A stretch of DNA of 34,533 nt from Ktedonobacterales bacterium (lineage in GTDB: Bacteria > Chloroflexota > Ktedonobacteria > Ktedonobacterales > Ktedonobacteraceae): contig DAIDJF010000009.1 in assembly GCA_027451525.1 (NCBI GenBank), positions 70,335 to 104,867 on the forward strand, in the 5' to 3' direction. The notes under the pieces are model-generated. The model searched no databases. It was not told the DNA's origin and saw nothing but the letters and a program-made list of their open reading frames with translations. Numbering within the stretch: position 1 is the stretch's first letter; every line of letters begins with the position of its first letter. The translations under genes and the position numbers were made by a program. Below are positions 15,383-23,540 of this stretch, piece by piece.

Positions 15383-17743
15383 ATGCTTAAAGGACTGAAT
15401 AACATCCCTATATTTCGTCGCATTTTTATTGCGTTTGCGATTGCGACGATCATTCCAGGTATTGTAGTCGTACTACTGGGTACGTTTTATCTAAACGCGA
15501 TTAATGTGCGTGACCAGGCAGTGCATGCCAGCTTTCAAGCACAAAGTACGGCGTTTGAGCAGCAGGCAAGCCTGCAACGTATGAATGCGTTCTTGCAGGC
15601 ATACATGGCCCAGGTTTTTGCCAGTGGTAATGTGGGTGATCCCTCCATGGGAGCTTCGGCACAGTTCATCGGACGCGAAATTGTGGACCGTGAAGTGACC
15701 TTTGGTTTGACGCTGACCAGTTATCAGCAAAATTATGTTGTTGCTACAGCCCCAAATATGAGCGGGATTCGTAATATTTTACTCAGTGACGATCCCAATA
15801 CAGGCATTATTCAGCAACAGCAGCAGGTTATGAATAATGTAGTACAGCAACAGTGGCCAGCTTACAAGACATTGCAGGATCAGGAATTGACTATTCTGCA
15901 AAACTTGCAGAATACGCCAGCGGGGCAAAATGCATCAATCGCGCAAGAGTATACGAACGCCTATGCTATCCTGTTTAAAGCAGACCAGGCCTTCTTGAAT
16001 TTGAATAACAGCTGGCAGCAGTTGGTGACACAGGCCCAGACAATGGGTGAGGTTGTGACGACAGTTGGTCCTTCACAAACAAACCCGATTATCGTTGCTA
16101 CTGTGATTGCCTTCCTTGCAACAATCCTGGTCGTTATCGCGATAGGGACAATTATCAATGCCACGATCACGCAGCCGTTACGATATCTTGCCGCCATAAC
16201 GCGACGTATTAGTAAAGGTGACACCAGTGCACGCGCGAATATTGGTGGTAAAGACGAAATCTATCAGGTAGCCGTCTTGATGAATGGTATGCTTGATAAT
16301 ATCGTGAAATTAGCCCAGGATGCGCAAGAACGTCGTGCCGTCTTGGAAGCGCAGATTAATAAGCTGATGAGTGATGTGGGTGGTGTTGGTGAAGGTGACC
16401 TCCGTATTCAGGCTGAGGTTTCATTGGCAGACTTGGGCGTTCTTGCTGACAGTATCAACTTCATGGTGGAAGAGTTGAGCGGCCTGATTATCCGTGTGAA
16501 ACGTGTCGCACGCGAAGTGAAAAATTCTACTTTGATGACAGTCGGGCGTATGGGCCAGATGGTCAAAAGCGCGGATGTTCAGATCCGTAGCATTAGCGAA
16601 GCCGCTGTCGAGGTTGAACGTATGGCGGATGCGAGCCGCTCTGTTGCGGAACGTTCCGAGCAACTGACCAGAATGGCACGCGATGCGCGTCTAACCGTAA
16701 ATAGTGGACGTACCGCCGTGCAACAAACGGTGACTGGTATTGGGCAAATTCAAGGTACAGTGGTGTCAACTGCTGAAAAAGTGCAGGCCCTTGATGAGCG
16801 TTCACAGGCAATCACCGATATCGTGACTGTTATTGATGGTATTGCTCACCAGACCAATCGCTTAGCTCTTGACGCTTCGGTGCAGGCTGCGATGGCAGGT
16901 GAAAACGGCAAAGGCTTTGCCGCAGTTGCTGCTGACATCCGTCGTCTCGCTGAATTGTCTAAAGAGCAAGTGAGCATGATTGCTCAGATTGTACGTAATG
17001 TGCGCGAAGATATCAGTTCGGCTGCTGCATCTATGCGTGATGCAACCTCCAAGACGACAGCAAACACGCGCCTGGCGCATGAGACCAGTACCGCCCTGGA
17101 GTCAATCTTCGCCGTTATCGATAGACAGGCGAGCGAAATCGAAGCAATCAACCGAGCGGCGACACAGCAGTTGCAATCGTCTGGCACGGTTGTGCAAGTG
17201 ATGCAAAATGTCTCCGAATTGACCCAACAGAGTAGCCGAAGCACGTATGAGACAACCGAGCAGATGCGCCGCCTTGCCTATCTCGCAGAACAATTGTTGA
17301 GTTCGGTTGAAGCCTTTAAGGTGCGAGAGGAAGAAGATCGTTTGGCGGCAAGTAACAGAAATATGCTTGAGGCCGGATACCCACCTTCTAGAAATGGTGT
17401 GAATGGCCCCGCTGTGGCAAACACACCAATGATACAGGCGGGTAGGGGCAATGGTAATGGTAATGGTAATGGTAATGGCTATGATGCGGGTTTCTCCAGA
17501 TCAAGACAGCCACAACCAACACCAGTTCCTACACCTTTTTCAACCTCCGGCTTACGCAATCGGAATGGCAATGGCAATGGGAATGGCAATGGTCAGAGCA
17601 ACATGGGTATGCCACCGTCTCAGCCGTTTGGTCAGCAGCCCACGCCGCAGGAACCCATGCCTGATCGGCGACCTGGATTGCGCCCTGCGCGTTGGCAATC
17701 TGGTTCGAATCCTTCCCAGAATGATGGGACACCACGCCCCTAG
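15383..17743 (+). CDS. Methyl-accepting chemotaxis-type receptor with double HAMP and Gly-Asn tail
   Basis: A 786-residue membrane receptor. TM1 is at about 14-38, the external domain at 40-233 (Gln-rich, mostly helical) and TM2 at about 235-260. HAMP1 is near 258-312 and a second HAMP-like unit at 327-375 (VGGVGEGDLRIQAEV). The signalling coiled coil runs from about 400 to 645, with hairpin tip IDGIAHQTNRLALDASVQAA (484-503) and GENGKGFAAVAADIRRLA. The tail (690-786) is low complexity with two (GN)n runs and Pro-rich stretches, and lacks an obvious CheR-tethering pentapeptide. The tip would contact CheA/CheW, which are not encoded here. Being directly behind a binding lipoprotein, it probably senses the loaded binding protein. 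Confidence 0.88.
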   Translation: MLKGLNNIPIFRRIFIAFAIATIIPGIVVVLLGTFYLNAINVRDQAVHASFQAQSTAFEQQASLQRMNAFLQAYMAQVFASGNVGDPSMGASAQFIGREIVDREVTFGLTLTSYQQNYVVATAPNMSGIRNILLSDDPNTGIIQQQQQVMNNVVQQQWPAYKTLQDQELTILQNLQNTPAGQNASIAQEYTNAYAILFKADQAFLNLNNSWQQLVTQAQTMGEVVTTVGPSQTNPIIVATVIAFLATILVVIAIGTIINATITQPLRYLAAITRRISKGDTSARANIGGKDEIYQVAVLMNGMLDNIVKLAQDAQERRAVLEAQINKLMSDVGGVGEGDLRIQAEVSLADLGVLADSINFMVEELSGLIIRVKRVAREVKNSTLMTVGRMGQMVKSADVQIRSISEAAVEVERMADASRSVAERSEQLTRMARDARLTVNSGRTAVQQTVTGIGQIQGTVVSTAEKVQALDERSQAITDIVTVIDGIAHQTNRLALDASVQAAMAGENGKGFAAVAADIRRLAELSKEQVSMIAQIVRNVREDISSAAASMRDATSKTTANTRLAHETSTALESIFAVIDRQASEIEAINRAATQQLQSSGTVVQVMQNVSELTQQSSRSTYETTEQMRRLAYLAEQLLSSVEAFKVREEEDRLAASNRNMLEAGYPPSRNGVNGPAVANTPMIQAGRGNGNGNGNGNGYDAGFSRSRQPQPTPVPTPFSTSGLRNRNGNGNGNGNGQSNMGMPPSQPFGQQPTPQEPMPDRRPGLRPARWQSGSNPSQNDGTPRP
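17447..17476 (+). repeat. Hexanucleotide repeat encoding Gly-Asn
   Basis: Five tandem hexamers (GGCAAT, then GGTAAT four times) lie in frame in the receptor gene. Gain or loss of units changes tail length without a frameshift. Confidence 0.9.
17567..17590 (+). repeat. Second hexanucleotide repeat encoding Gly-Asn
   Basis: Four hexamers of the form GGCAAT (one GGGAAT) encode a second Gly-Asn run. The third-base choice differs from the first run (C instead of T), so each probably expanded independently. Confidence 0.9.
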
Positions 17744-17757
17744 TGAGTACGTTGTGT

Positions 17758-17791
17758 CAGGCAGAGCAAGATATTCCTCTTGCTCTGCCTG
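17758..17791. terminator. Hairpin between convergent genes
   Basis: A perfect 14-bp stem (17758-17771 with 17778-17791, loop TATTCC) lies between the stops of the receptor gene and the convergent methyltransferase gene. The U-tract is weak on both sides, but the position suits a shared terminator. Confidence 0.7.
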
Positions 17792-17798
17792 TACCTGT

Positions 17799-18638
17799 TT
17801 AGTGTCGTTGTCCATAGGCGATATGACATGTGAAGGTCGTATGGTGTCGCTCTGCCTCAGCTTCTATTTGCAGCATGAGTTGCTCATAGAGGGCTTCTGT
17901 GGCAAGTTCCTGGTTGATAATAGAGGCTTTCATTGCTTGTAAAAACGCCAGTATTGTGTTGAATGCCATCTTGCCAAGTTGTCCACCCCATGCTCCAAGA
18001 GGAATAAGTTGTGTACTCGTTCCCCTATGCTTCAATCTGGCTGTTTTGAGATGAGTTTGCAGATGTTGTCCAATTGCAGGTTCAAAGCCTTGTTGATATG
18101 CTCCCTGTATAATAATGTCAAGTAGCTGCTGCATGGCAGGCCCGACATGCTCGAAAAAGGGGTTCATTTCAACGAGTTCTACCCAACCACCTTGATGAGT
18201 AACGCGCGCTAATTCTTGTATGGCTTGCTGCCAGTATGTCTGCGGAATAGTAAAAATCAAAAGATGTTGGTGTACGAAATCGAAGGTATTCTCTGCGAAA
18301 GGAAGGCCTTGCAGGATAGTCCCATTTTGAAAATGGCAGTTGGATGGGTGTTCCATCGTATGGTTTGCTACTGGCGTGAGATCAAAGCCAATCAGTTGGG
18401 CTTGAGGAAACTCGTGTGCCATTTCAATTGCCCAACAATCTGTACCTGTGCTAATGTCGAGGATGTGTGTTGGGTTCATAATTGGCGCAAGATAGTTGCC
18501 TTTAAGCACGTAACGCAATAAAGCTTGTTGCAAATCACCATACTTGCTTGCGTTATTGTTGGTAGAAAGCGTCTTAGAAAGCGTATACACAGGCTGCTGA
18601 TGCTCGCCCTGTGGTGGTAGAGGGCGGTCATTGTTCAT
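17799..18638 (-). CDS. SAM-dependent methyltransferase (class I fold)
   Basis: A 279-residue cytoplasmic protein with a Rossmann methyltransferase core. Motif I is HILDISTGTDCW (58-69), where the usual D-x-G-x-G-x-G loop is altered to D-I-S-T-G-T-D. Motif II has the acidic residue Asp86 in LIGFDLTP. Post-motif regions include GLPFAENTFDFVHQHLLIF and VTHQGGWVELVEMNPFF, similar to the UbiE/SmtA-like Methyltransf_25/31 group. Substrate unknown. The ATG follows AAGGAG at a longish distance. The gene is divergent from the second STAND regulator, which could control it. Confidence 0.8.
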   Translation of the reverse strand: MNNDRPLPPQGEHQQPVYTLSKTLSTNNNASKYGDLQQALLRYVLKGNYLAPIMNPTHILDISTGTDCWAIEMAHEFPQAQLIGFDLTPVANHTMEHPSNCHFQNGTILQGLPFAENTFDFVHQHLLIFTIPQTYWQQAIQELARVTHQGGWVELVEMNPFFEHVGPAMQQLLDIIIQGAYQQGFEPAIGQHLQTHLKTARLKHRGTSTQLIPLGAWGGQLGKMAFNTILAFLQAMKASIINQELATEALYEQLMLQIEAEAERHHTTFTCHIAYGQRH

Positions 18639-18783
18639 TATACTGATACTCCTTTCTCATTACCCGTTTGTATGTGCATGCATGTGGATAATGTGCCCTA
18701 TACTCCTGTTTTACAGAGTATGCTGTAGCGGGTAGGAAAGCAGAAGATCACGGGATAGTCACTCTCTAGTCTTTTAAGCTCTG

Positions 18784-18813
18784 TTGCATGATGGGCTGTG
18801 AGCATGTTATCCT
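18784..18813 (+). promoter_or_regulatory. Possible promoter of the second STAND regulator
   Basis: TTGCAT (18784-18789), an 18-base spacer and TATCCT (18808-18813) preceded by TGT form a weak extended -10 promoter about 70 bases before the GTG start. No other good candidate is seen in the 242-base divergent region. Confidence 0.35.
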
Positions 18814-18880
18814 GTTTATCAAGGGCGAGTTGTATCTTTTAGAGCCAGAAATGCAGACGAGTGAATAACGGGAGAGAAGC

Positions 18881-21850
18881 GTGAAGAAATCTGCGAAAGT
18901 GGCTCCTAATCCGTATCTTAAGCGCGTTCGTGAGCAACAGGGTTGGTCACAAGAGTACGTGGCGCAGGCGGTAGGGACCGATGCTTTTACTGTCAGCCGT
19001 TGGGAACGTGGGGTAACACTACCCAGCCCTCATTTCCGCCAAAAACTCTCAGTTTTATTTGGCTTAAGTGTTGCTGAGTTAGGTCTTTTGCCTGCCGAGC
19101 GTGGAGAACAGGCAGTGACAGAAGCGGAGCAGCATGAAATTGTGCCATCAGCAACGGCTGTATCTGCGTCTGTGATTGACCCGGCAATTTTGCCCCTGCC
19201 CGTTCATGACGACACTTTGATTGGGCGTGAGGGCCTGCTTGCGCACCTCAAATCTTTGTTGCTAAACGAAGGAACACACACTACCGTTGCCCTGAATGGT
19301 TTGCCGGGTGTGGGCAAGACTGCGTTAGCGGCGGCTCTCGCCCACGATCCTGAAGTACGAGCGTACTTTGCCGATGGTATTCTTTGGGCTGGTCTTGGGT
19401 ATGAGCCTGACGTATTGGGACTACTGAGTCGTTGGGGTACATTGTTACAATGCGCTCCCCTGGATGTGACGCAGCGTAGCCGTCCACAAGCATGGGCGAA
19501 TAGTATCCATGCAGCCATTGGGCAACGACGTACGCTCCTTGTGGTTGATGATGCCTGGAATATTGCGGAGGCACTGGCCTTTCGTGTTGGTGGCCCACAG
19601 TGTGTACATCTCGTGACAACTCGTTTCCCCGAGATTGCGAGTCGCTTCGCGCCGCATCATGCGATTGTTGTGCGCGAATTAGATAGTACAGACGGGCAAA
19701 AACTGCTGATGCATTTATCGCCAGAGGTGGCACGAGCAGAGCCAAATGATGTGCAATCGCTTGTCGAAGCAGTAGGAGGCTTACCTCTTGCCCTGACCTT
19801 GCTCGGCAACTTCTTGCGTGCTCAATCGCACAGTGGGCAACCACGCAGACTACGCGCCGCGCTACAGCGGCTACGTGATGCTGATGAACGTATACGCCTG
19901 CATGAGCCGCAACCTCTTGTTGGCATACACCCAGGGCTAAAATCTGATACGCCGCTGTCGCTCTATGCAGTGATTGGTATGAGTGACCAACAGGTAAGCG
20001 AGGAGGCGCGTGTTGCCCTGCGTGCACTCGCCGTGTTTCCACCCAAACCGAATACGTTTTCTGAGGATGCTGCTGTTGCCATTGGCGCGTTCGCGGTCGA
20101 AACGCTTGATGAGCTGACTGATGCTGGTTTGCTGGAGGGCCGTGGCCCGGAACGATACACAATGCATCAGACGATTGCTGACTATGCGCGTATCCATTTG
20201 ACGGATGAGCATGTGATCGAACGGTTTGTACAATATTTTGTCTCCTATGTCGAAACACATACCGCTGACTATGCAGCGTTAGATAGTGAAAACAACAATA
20301 TTATTGCGGCTCTGGAAACAGCAGGTGAAAAAGGTTTGCTAGAGGCACTGGCACGAGGGGTACATGCCTATACGCCGCTACTCATTACGCGCGGTCTCTA
20401 TACTGTTGCTGAAACCTATCTCCAGCGTTCTCTGGAAGCGGCGCATACTCTAAAAAATAGTATCTATGAAACAAGCGCGTGGTTGGATCTGGGAAAAATA
20501 GCAGAGCATCGTGGAAATTATGTGCAGGCACAGACCTACTGGCAAAAAAGCTTATCGCTGGCACGCGAGAATGGGCAAGTGCGTGAAGAGGCGCACACAT
20601 TGCGAGAGCTAGGGAGCATTGCCTGGAAGCAAGGGCAATTACAGCAGGCGTACCAGTTTTACGCTGGGGGACTTGCTCTTCTACGTTCTATGCAAGATCA
20701 ACATGGCGTTGCGGATGCGTTAAAGAATTTGGGCAATCTGGCGGCAGAACAAGGACAGCCGGAAGAGGCCCATCGACTCTACGAAGAAGCATTGACGTTG
20801 TTTCGCGCGATAAATGACTCGCGAGGAGTTGCCACAACCACGCATAATCAGGGTATTCTCGCGCGTGAACAGGGACGCCCCGATCAGGCCTACCAACTTT
20901 ATAATGAAGCTCTGGCAATCTTTCGCGAGTTGGGAGATTTGCGCAGTTGTGCCGTAGCATTGAACAATCTAGGCAATCTTACGCGCAATCAGGGGCAGCC
21001 AGAATTGGCCCGCCAATTTTTGGAAGAGTCGGTTACTATTGCGCGCAAGCTGGAAAGCCGCTATAACGAGGCCTTCTCTCAGCTCAATCTAGGGAGTCTG
21101 GAAGCGGACCTGGGCAATTTCGTACAGGCCCAACAGATTATGGAAGAGTCGTTAGCGATCTTTCGTGCTTTACAGTCCCAGCGTTCTATCGCTTTAACGC
21201 TGCAAAGTTTGGGCAATTTGGCGCGTAAACAAGGCCATTATGTCCAGGCTGTGCAGTATTTACAAGAGGCTCTCATCATTTTTCAAGATTTGCAAGAGCA
21301 GAGACAGAGTGCGCTGACGCGCCGTGAGTTGGGCGTTGTGGCTCGTCAACAGGGATACTTGGAGGAGGCCCGACAGTATTATGCAGAAGCTCTCGCGCTG
21401 CTTATACAACTGGCGGATCAACGCGAAATAGCGGTGACGCAGTTGGAGCAGGCAATTCTGGCCCGTTTACAGGGGAAGCGAGAGGATGCACAACAATTGT
21501 TGGAGCAAGCGTTACATGCCTCAAGACGCATACAGGATCGCCATAATGTGGTCCATGCCCTCAATGAGTTGAGTCTTCTCCTGGAGCAGCAGGGACTGGT
21601 AGAGCAATCGCTCCTGGTGCTGTTCAGCGTTGGTGTGGGCATGGCATTGGTTCATGACCCAGACGTTTCTATTATCGTGCGCAGACTTACGCTGTTACGT
21701 ACGCAGGTTGGCGAGGAGCGATTTCGTGTCCTTGTCAAACAGGCGGCCGGCGAGCAGATAGAACCCGCGTATGGACTAAAACAGGAAGCTTGGGCCTCTG
21801 CATTATGGGAGCTTATTGCAAAGGATAAAGCCGTGCAGCACAAGAAATAG
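18881..21850 (+). CDS. HTH + NB-ARC (STAND) ATPase + TPR regulator
   Basis: A 989-residue protein starting with GTG behind GGGAGAGAAG. Residues 10-68 are an Xre-type HTH (GWSQEYVAQAVGTDAFTVSR). The STAND ATPase has Walker A GLPGVGKT (140-147), Walker B TLLVVDDAW (218-226), VTTR (245-248) and GGLPLALTLLG (299-309). From about residue 465 to 930 there are roughly ten kinesin-light-chain-type TPR units of about 40 residues, each of the form LGNLAxxQGxxxxAxxxxxE. The TPR array is much better preserved than in the STAND gene at 10434. It probably binds a protein or ligand inducer and then DNA. Neighbours give no clear target; the divergent methyltransferase gene is one candidate. Confidence 0.88.
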   Translation: MKKSAKVAPNPYLKRVREQQGWSQEYVAQAVGTDAFTVSRWERGVTLPSPHFRQKLSVLFGLSVAELGLLPAERGEQAVTEAEQHEIVPSATAVSASVIDPAILPLPVHDDTLIGREGLLAHLKSLLLNEGTHTTVALNGLPGVGKTALAAALAHDPEVRAYFADGILWAGLGYEPDVLGLLSRWGTLLQCAPLDVTQRSRPQAWANSIHAAIGQRRTLLVVDDAWNIAEALAFRVGGPQCVHLVTTRFPEIASRFAPHHAIVVRELDSTDGQKLLMHLSPEVARAEPNDVQSLVEAVGGLPLALTLLGNFLRAQSHSGQPRRLRAALQRLRDADERIRLHEPQPLVGIHPGLKSDTPLSLYAVIGMSDQQVSEEARVALRALAVFPPKPNTFSEDAAVAIGAFAVETLDELTDAGLLEGRGPERYTMHQTIADYARIHLTDEHVIERFVQYFVSYVETHTADYAALDSENNNIIAALETAGEKGLLEALARGVHAYTPLLITRGLYTVAETYLQRSLEAAHTLKNSIYETSAWLDLGKIAEHRGNYVQAQTYWQKSLSLARENGQVREEAHTLRELGSIAWKQGQLQQAYQFYAGGLALLRSMQDQHGVADALKNLGNLAAEQGQPEEAHRLYEEALTLFRAINDSRGVATTTHNQGILAREQGRPDQAYQLYNEALAIFRELGDLRSCAVALNNLGNLTRNQGQPELARQFLEESVTIARKLESRYNEAFSQLNLGSLEADLGNFVQAQQIMEESLAIFRALQSQRSIALTLQSLGNLARKQGHYVQAVQYLQEALIIFQDLQEQRQSALTRRELGVVARQQGYLEEARQYYAEALALLIQLADQREIAVTQLEQAILARLQGKREDAQQLLEQALHASRRIQDRHNVVHALNELSLLLEQQGLVEQSLLVLFSVGVGMALVHDPDVSIIVRRLTLLRTQVGEERFRVLVKQAAGEQIEPAYGLKQEAWASALWELIAKDKAVQHKK

Positions 21851-21890
21851 CGTACAAATAACAGAGCCAATTTTTTGTATTCTCTAGAAT

Positions 21891-21919
21891 ATTGCTCACT
21901 TCTATGGTATGATTGTAAT
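21891..21919 (+). promoter_or_regulatory. Possible promoter of the permease-deaminase operon
   Basis: TTGCTC (21891-21896) and TGTAAT (21914-21919) are 17 bases apart. The -35 matches only three of six positions. If used, transcription would begin near 21926, just before the hairpin at 21943. Confidence 0.3.
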
Positions 21920-21942
21920 ATCCCATTTGTGTTGGTGTACGC

Positions 21943-21974
21943 CGCTGTATGCTTAGTGCCATACAGCGTTTTTT
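21943..21974 (+). terminator. Intrinsic terminator or attenuator upstream of the permease
   Basis: A 9-bp perfect stem (21943-21951 with 21960-21968, loop CTTAGTGC) is followed immediately by six T. It either ends the STAND regulator transcript, about 90 bases after its stop, or acts as an attenuator in the leader of the permease gene, whose ribosome site AAGGAG lies about 25 bases further on. Confidence 0.8.
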
Positions 21975-22013
21975 GTATACCAGTTGCCTTATTTTATAAG
22001 GAGAACCAAACTC

Positions 22014-23420
22014 ATGGCTTCAGAAACCCTCACCTCTCCTGGTCTGGAAAAGGGAATTGAGACACATGGTATTGAACGTGTCTCACCCAAAACCCGCGCA
22101 CACGTCCGTATCTTCGACAATTTCACCATGTGGCTGTCGGCCAATCTTGTAATCTCGACGGTGGCACTGGGCGCGCTGGCAATTCCAGTCTTTCAGCTTG
22201 GCTTTTGGGATAGTGTAGCTGCAATTATCGTTTTCAATATCTTAGGTGTCTTACCAGTGGCCTTTTTTGCCACACTGGGACCAAAACTCGGCCTGCGTCA
22301 GATGACTATTTCGCGCTTCTCGTTTGGCTGGGTTGGGGCGATCATCATGGCTCTCTTCAATGTGGCGGCCTGTATTGGCTGGTCAGCTGTCAACGTGATT
22401 GTTGGCGCGCAGATCGTGACCGCATTGAGTAATGGCACCATCCCCAACTGGGTTGGCATCTTGGTGATCGCCATTCTGACGACAATGGTCAGTATCTACG
22501 GCTATCGCTACGTGCATCGCTATGAGCGGTACGCCTGGATTCCGATGGCAATCATTTTTGTGATTCTGCTTGCCATCGCGGGACCACACATGGCGGTTGT
22601 CCCAACGCCCGCCTTTAACATCGCGGAAGTGGCCTCTTTTGTCTCCTTTGGTGGTGCCGTGTATGGCTTCGCAACAGGTTGGAGTTCTTACGCGGCTGAC
22701 TACAATGTCAACCAACCTGAAGGGACCGCAGCCAGCCGTGTGTTCTGGCTCACCTTTCTCGGTGTGACGATTCCTTGTATCTTGTTAGAAGTCCTGGGCA
22801 TGGGCTTGACAACTGTTACTGCGTATAGCAAAGCGGCTGCTAATGGCGGTGGAGCATTGCTGGCTGCTGTGCTGAATCCGTTAGGCGGTTTTGGCTCGTT
22901 CCTCTTGGTCTTGCTCGCACTGAGCGTAATCGCCAACAATATTCCCAACGATTATAGTTTGGGCCTTTCGATGCAGGTGCTTGGCAAGGCCTTCCAGCGC
23001 GTTAATCGTGCTATCTGGACGTTGATCGGCGCGGTTATCTACATTGCGATTGCCATTCCTGCTGCTGGTCACTTTGACACGACGCTTAGCTCTTTCCTGT
23101 TGCTCGTGGCCTACTGGCTTGGTCCGTGGGCAATCATCCTGGTACTTGAGCATTTTGTGTTTCGCCATGGTGACTATAATGTGGATGACTGGAATACACG
23201 TAGCAAACTCCCTGTGGGCTGGGCTGCAATCGCCTCTATGGCTATTGGGCTGGTCGGTGTCTACCTCGGCATAGGTCAGTATCCAACCTTTGTCGGCCCC
23301 ATTGCGAAACTGTTTAATGGACCGTATGGCATGGATATCGGCTTTGAGCTGGGCGTGGTATTCGCTGCCGTGGCCTACTTCATTCTGCGCCGTATCGAGC
23401 TCAATGCCAACAAACGCTAA
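22014..23420 (+). CDS. NCS1-family nucleobase permease (cytosine/purine type)
   Basis: A 468-residue polytopic membrane protein with about twelve helices. It belongs to the NCS1 nucleobase:cation symporters: the N-terminal region GIERVSPKTRAHVRIFDNF, the helix-1 stretch TMWLSANLVIS, and the FSFGWVGAI and GWSSYAADYNVNQP segments fit this family. It would import cytosine or a related purine or pyrimidine with a cation. ATG 22014 was chosen because AAGGAGAACC precedes it; an earlier in-frame ATG at 21984 has no site. The downstream deaminase gene starts 120 bases later and gives the pathway: uptake, then deamination. A terminator-like hairpin in the leader may regulate it. Confidence 0.87.
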   Translation: MASETLTSPGLEKGIETHGIERVSPKTRAHVRIFDNFTMWLSANLVISTVALGALAIPVFQLGFWDSVAAIIVFNILGVLPVAFFATLGPKLGLRQMTISRFSFGWVGAIIMALFNVAACIGWSAVNVIVGAQIVTALSNGTIPNWVGILVIAILTTMVSIYGYRYVHRYERYAWIPMAIIFVILLAIAGPHMAVVPTPAFNIAEVASFVSFGGAVYGFATGWSSYAADYNVNQPEGTAASRVFWLTFLGVTIPCILLEVLGMGLTTVTAYSKAAANGGGALLAAVLNPLGGFGSFLLVLLALSVIANNIPNDYSLGLSMQVLGKAFQRVNRAIWTLIGAVIYIAIAIPAAGHFDTTLSSFLLLVAYWLGPWAIILVLEHFVFRHGDYNVDDWNTRSKLPVGWAAIASMAIGLVGVYLGIGQYPTFVGPIAKLFNGPYGMDIGFELGVVFAAVAYFILRRIELNANKR

Positions 23421-23540
23421 TTGCTGGCAGATGACTGGCAAATAGTCGTTCGCACGCATATACTTGGGAAGATGATGCTTTCGTTCTCTGTACGCAGGCA
23501 TCGCCTTCCCTTTATTTTTTGTATGGAAGAAGGTAGTCGT

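Noticed and set aside
17447..17590. Phase-variable repeat
   Set aside because: The unit is six bases, so slippage keeps the reading frame and cannot switch the gene off.
21851..22013. Purine or other named riboswitch
   Set aside because: Only one simple hairpin with a T-run is visible. No conserved aptamer core can be recognised.
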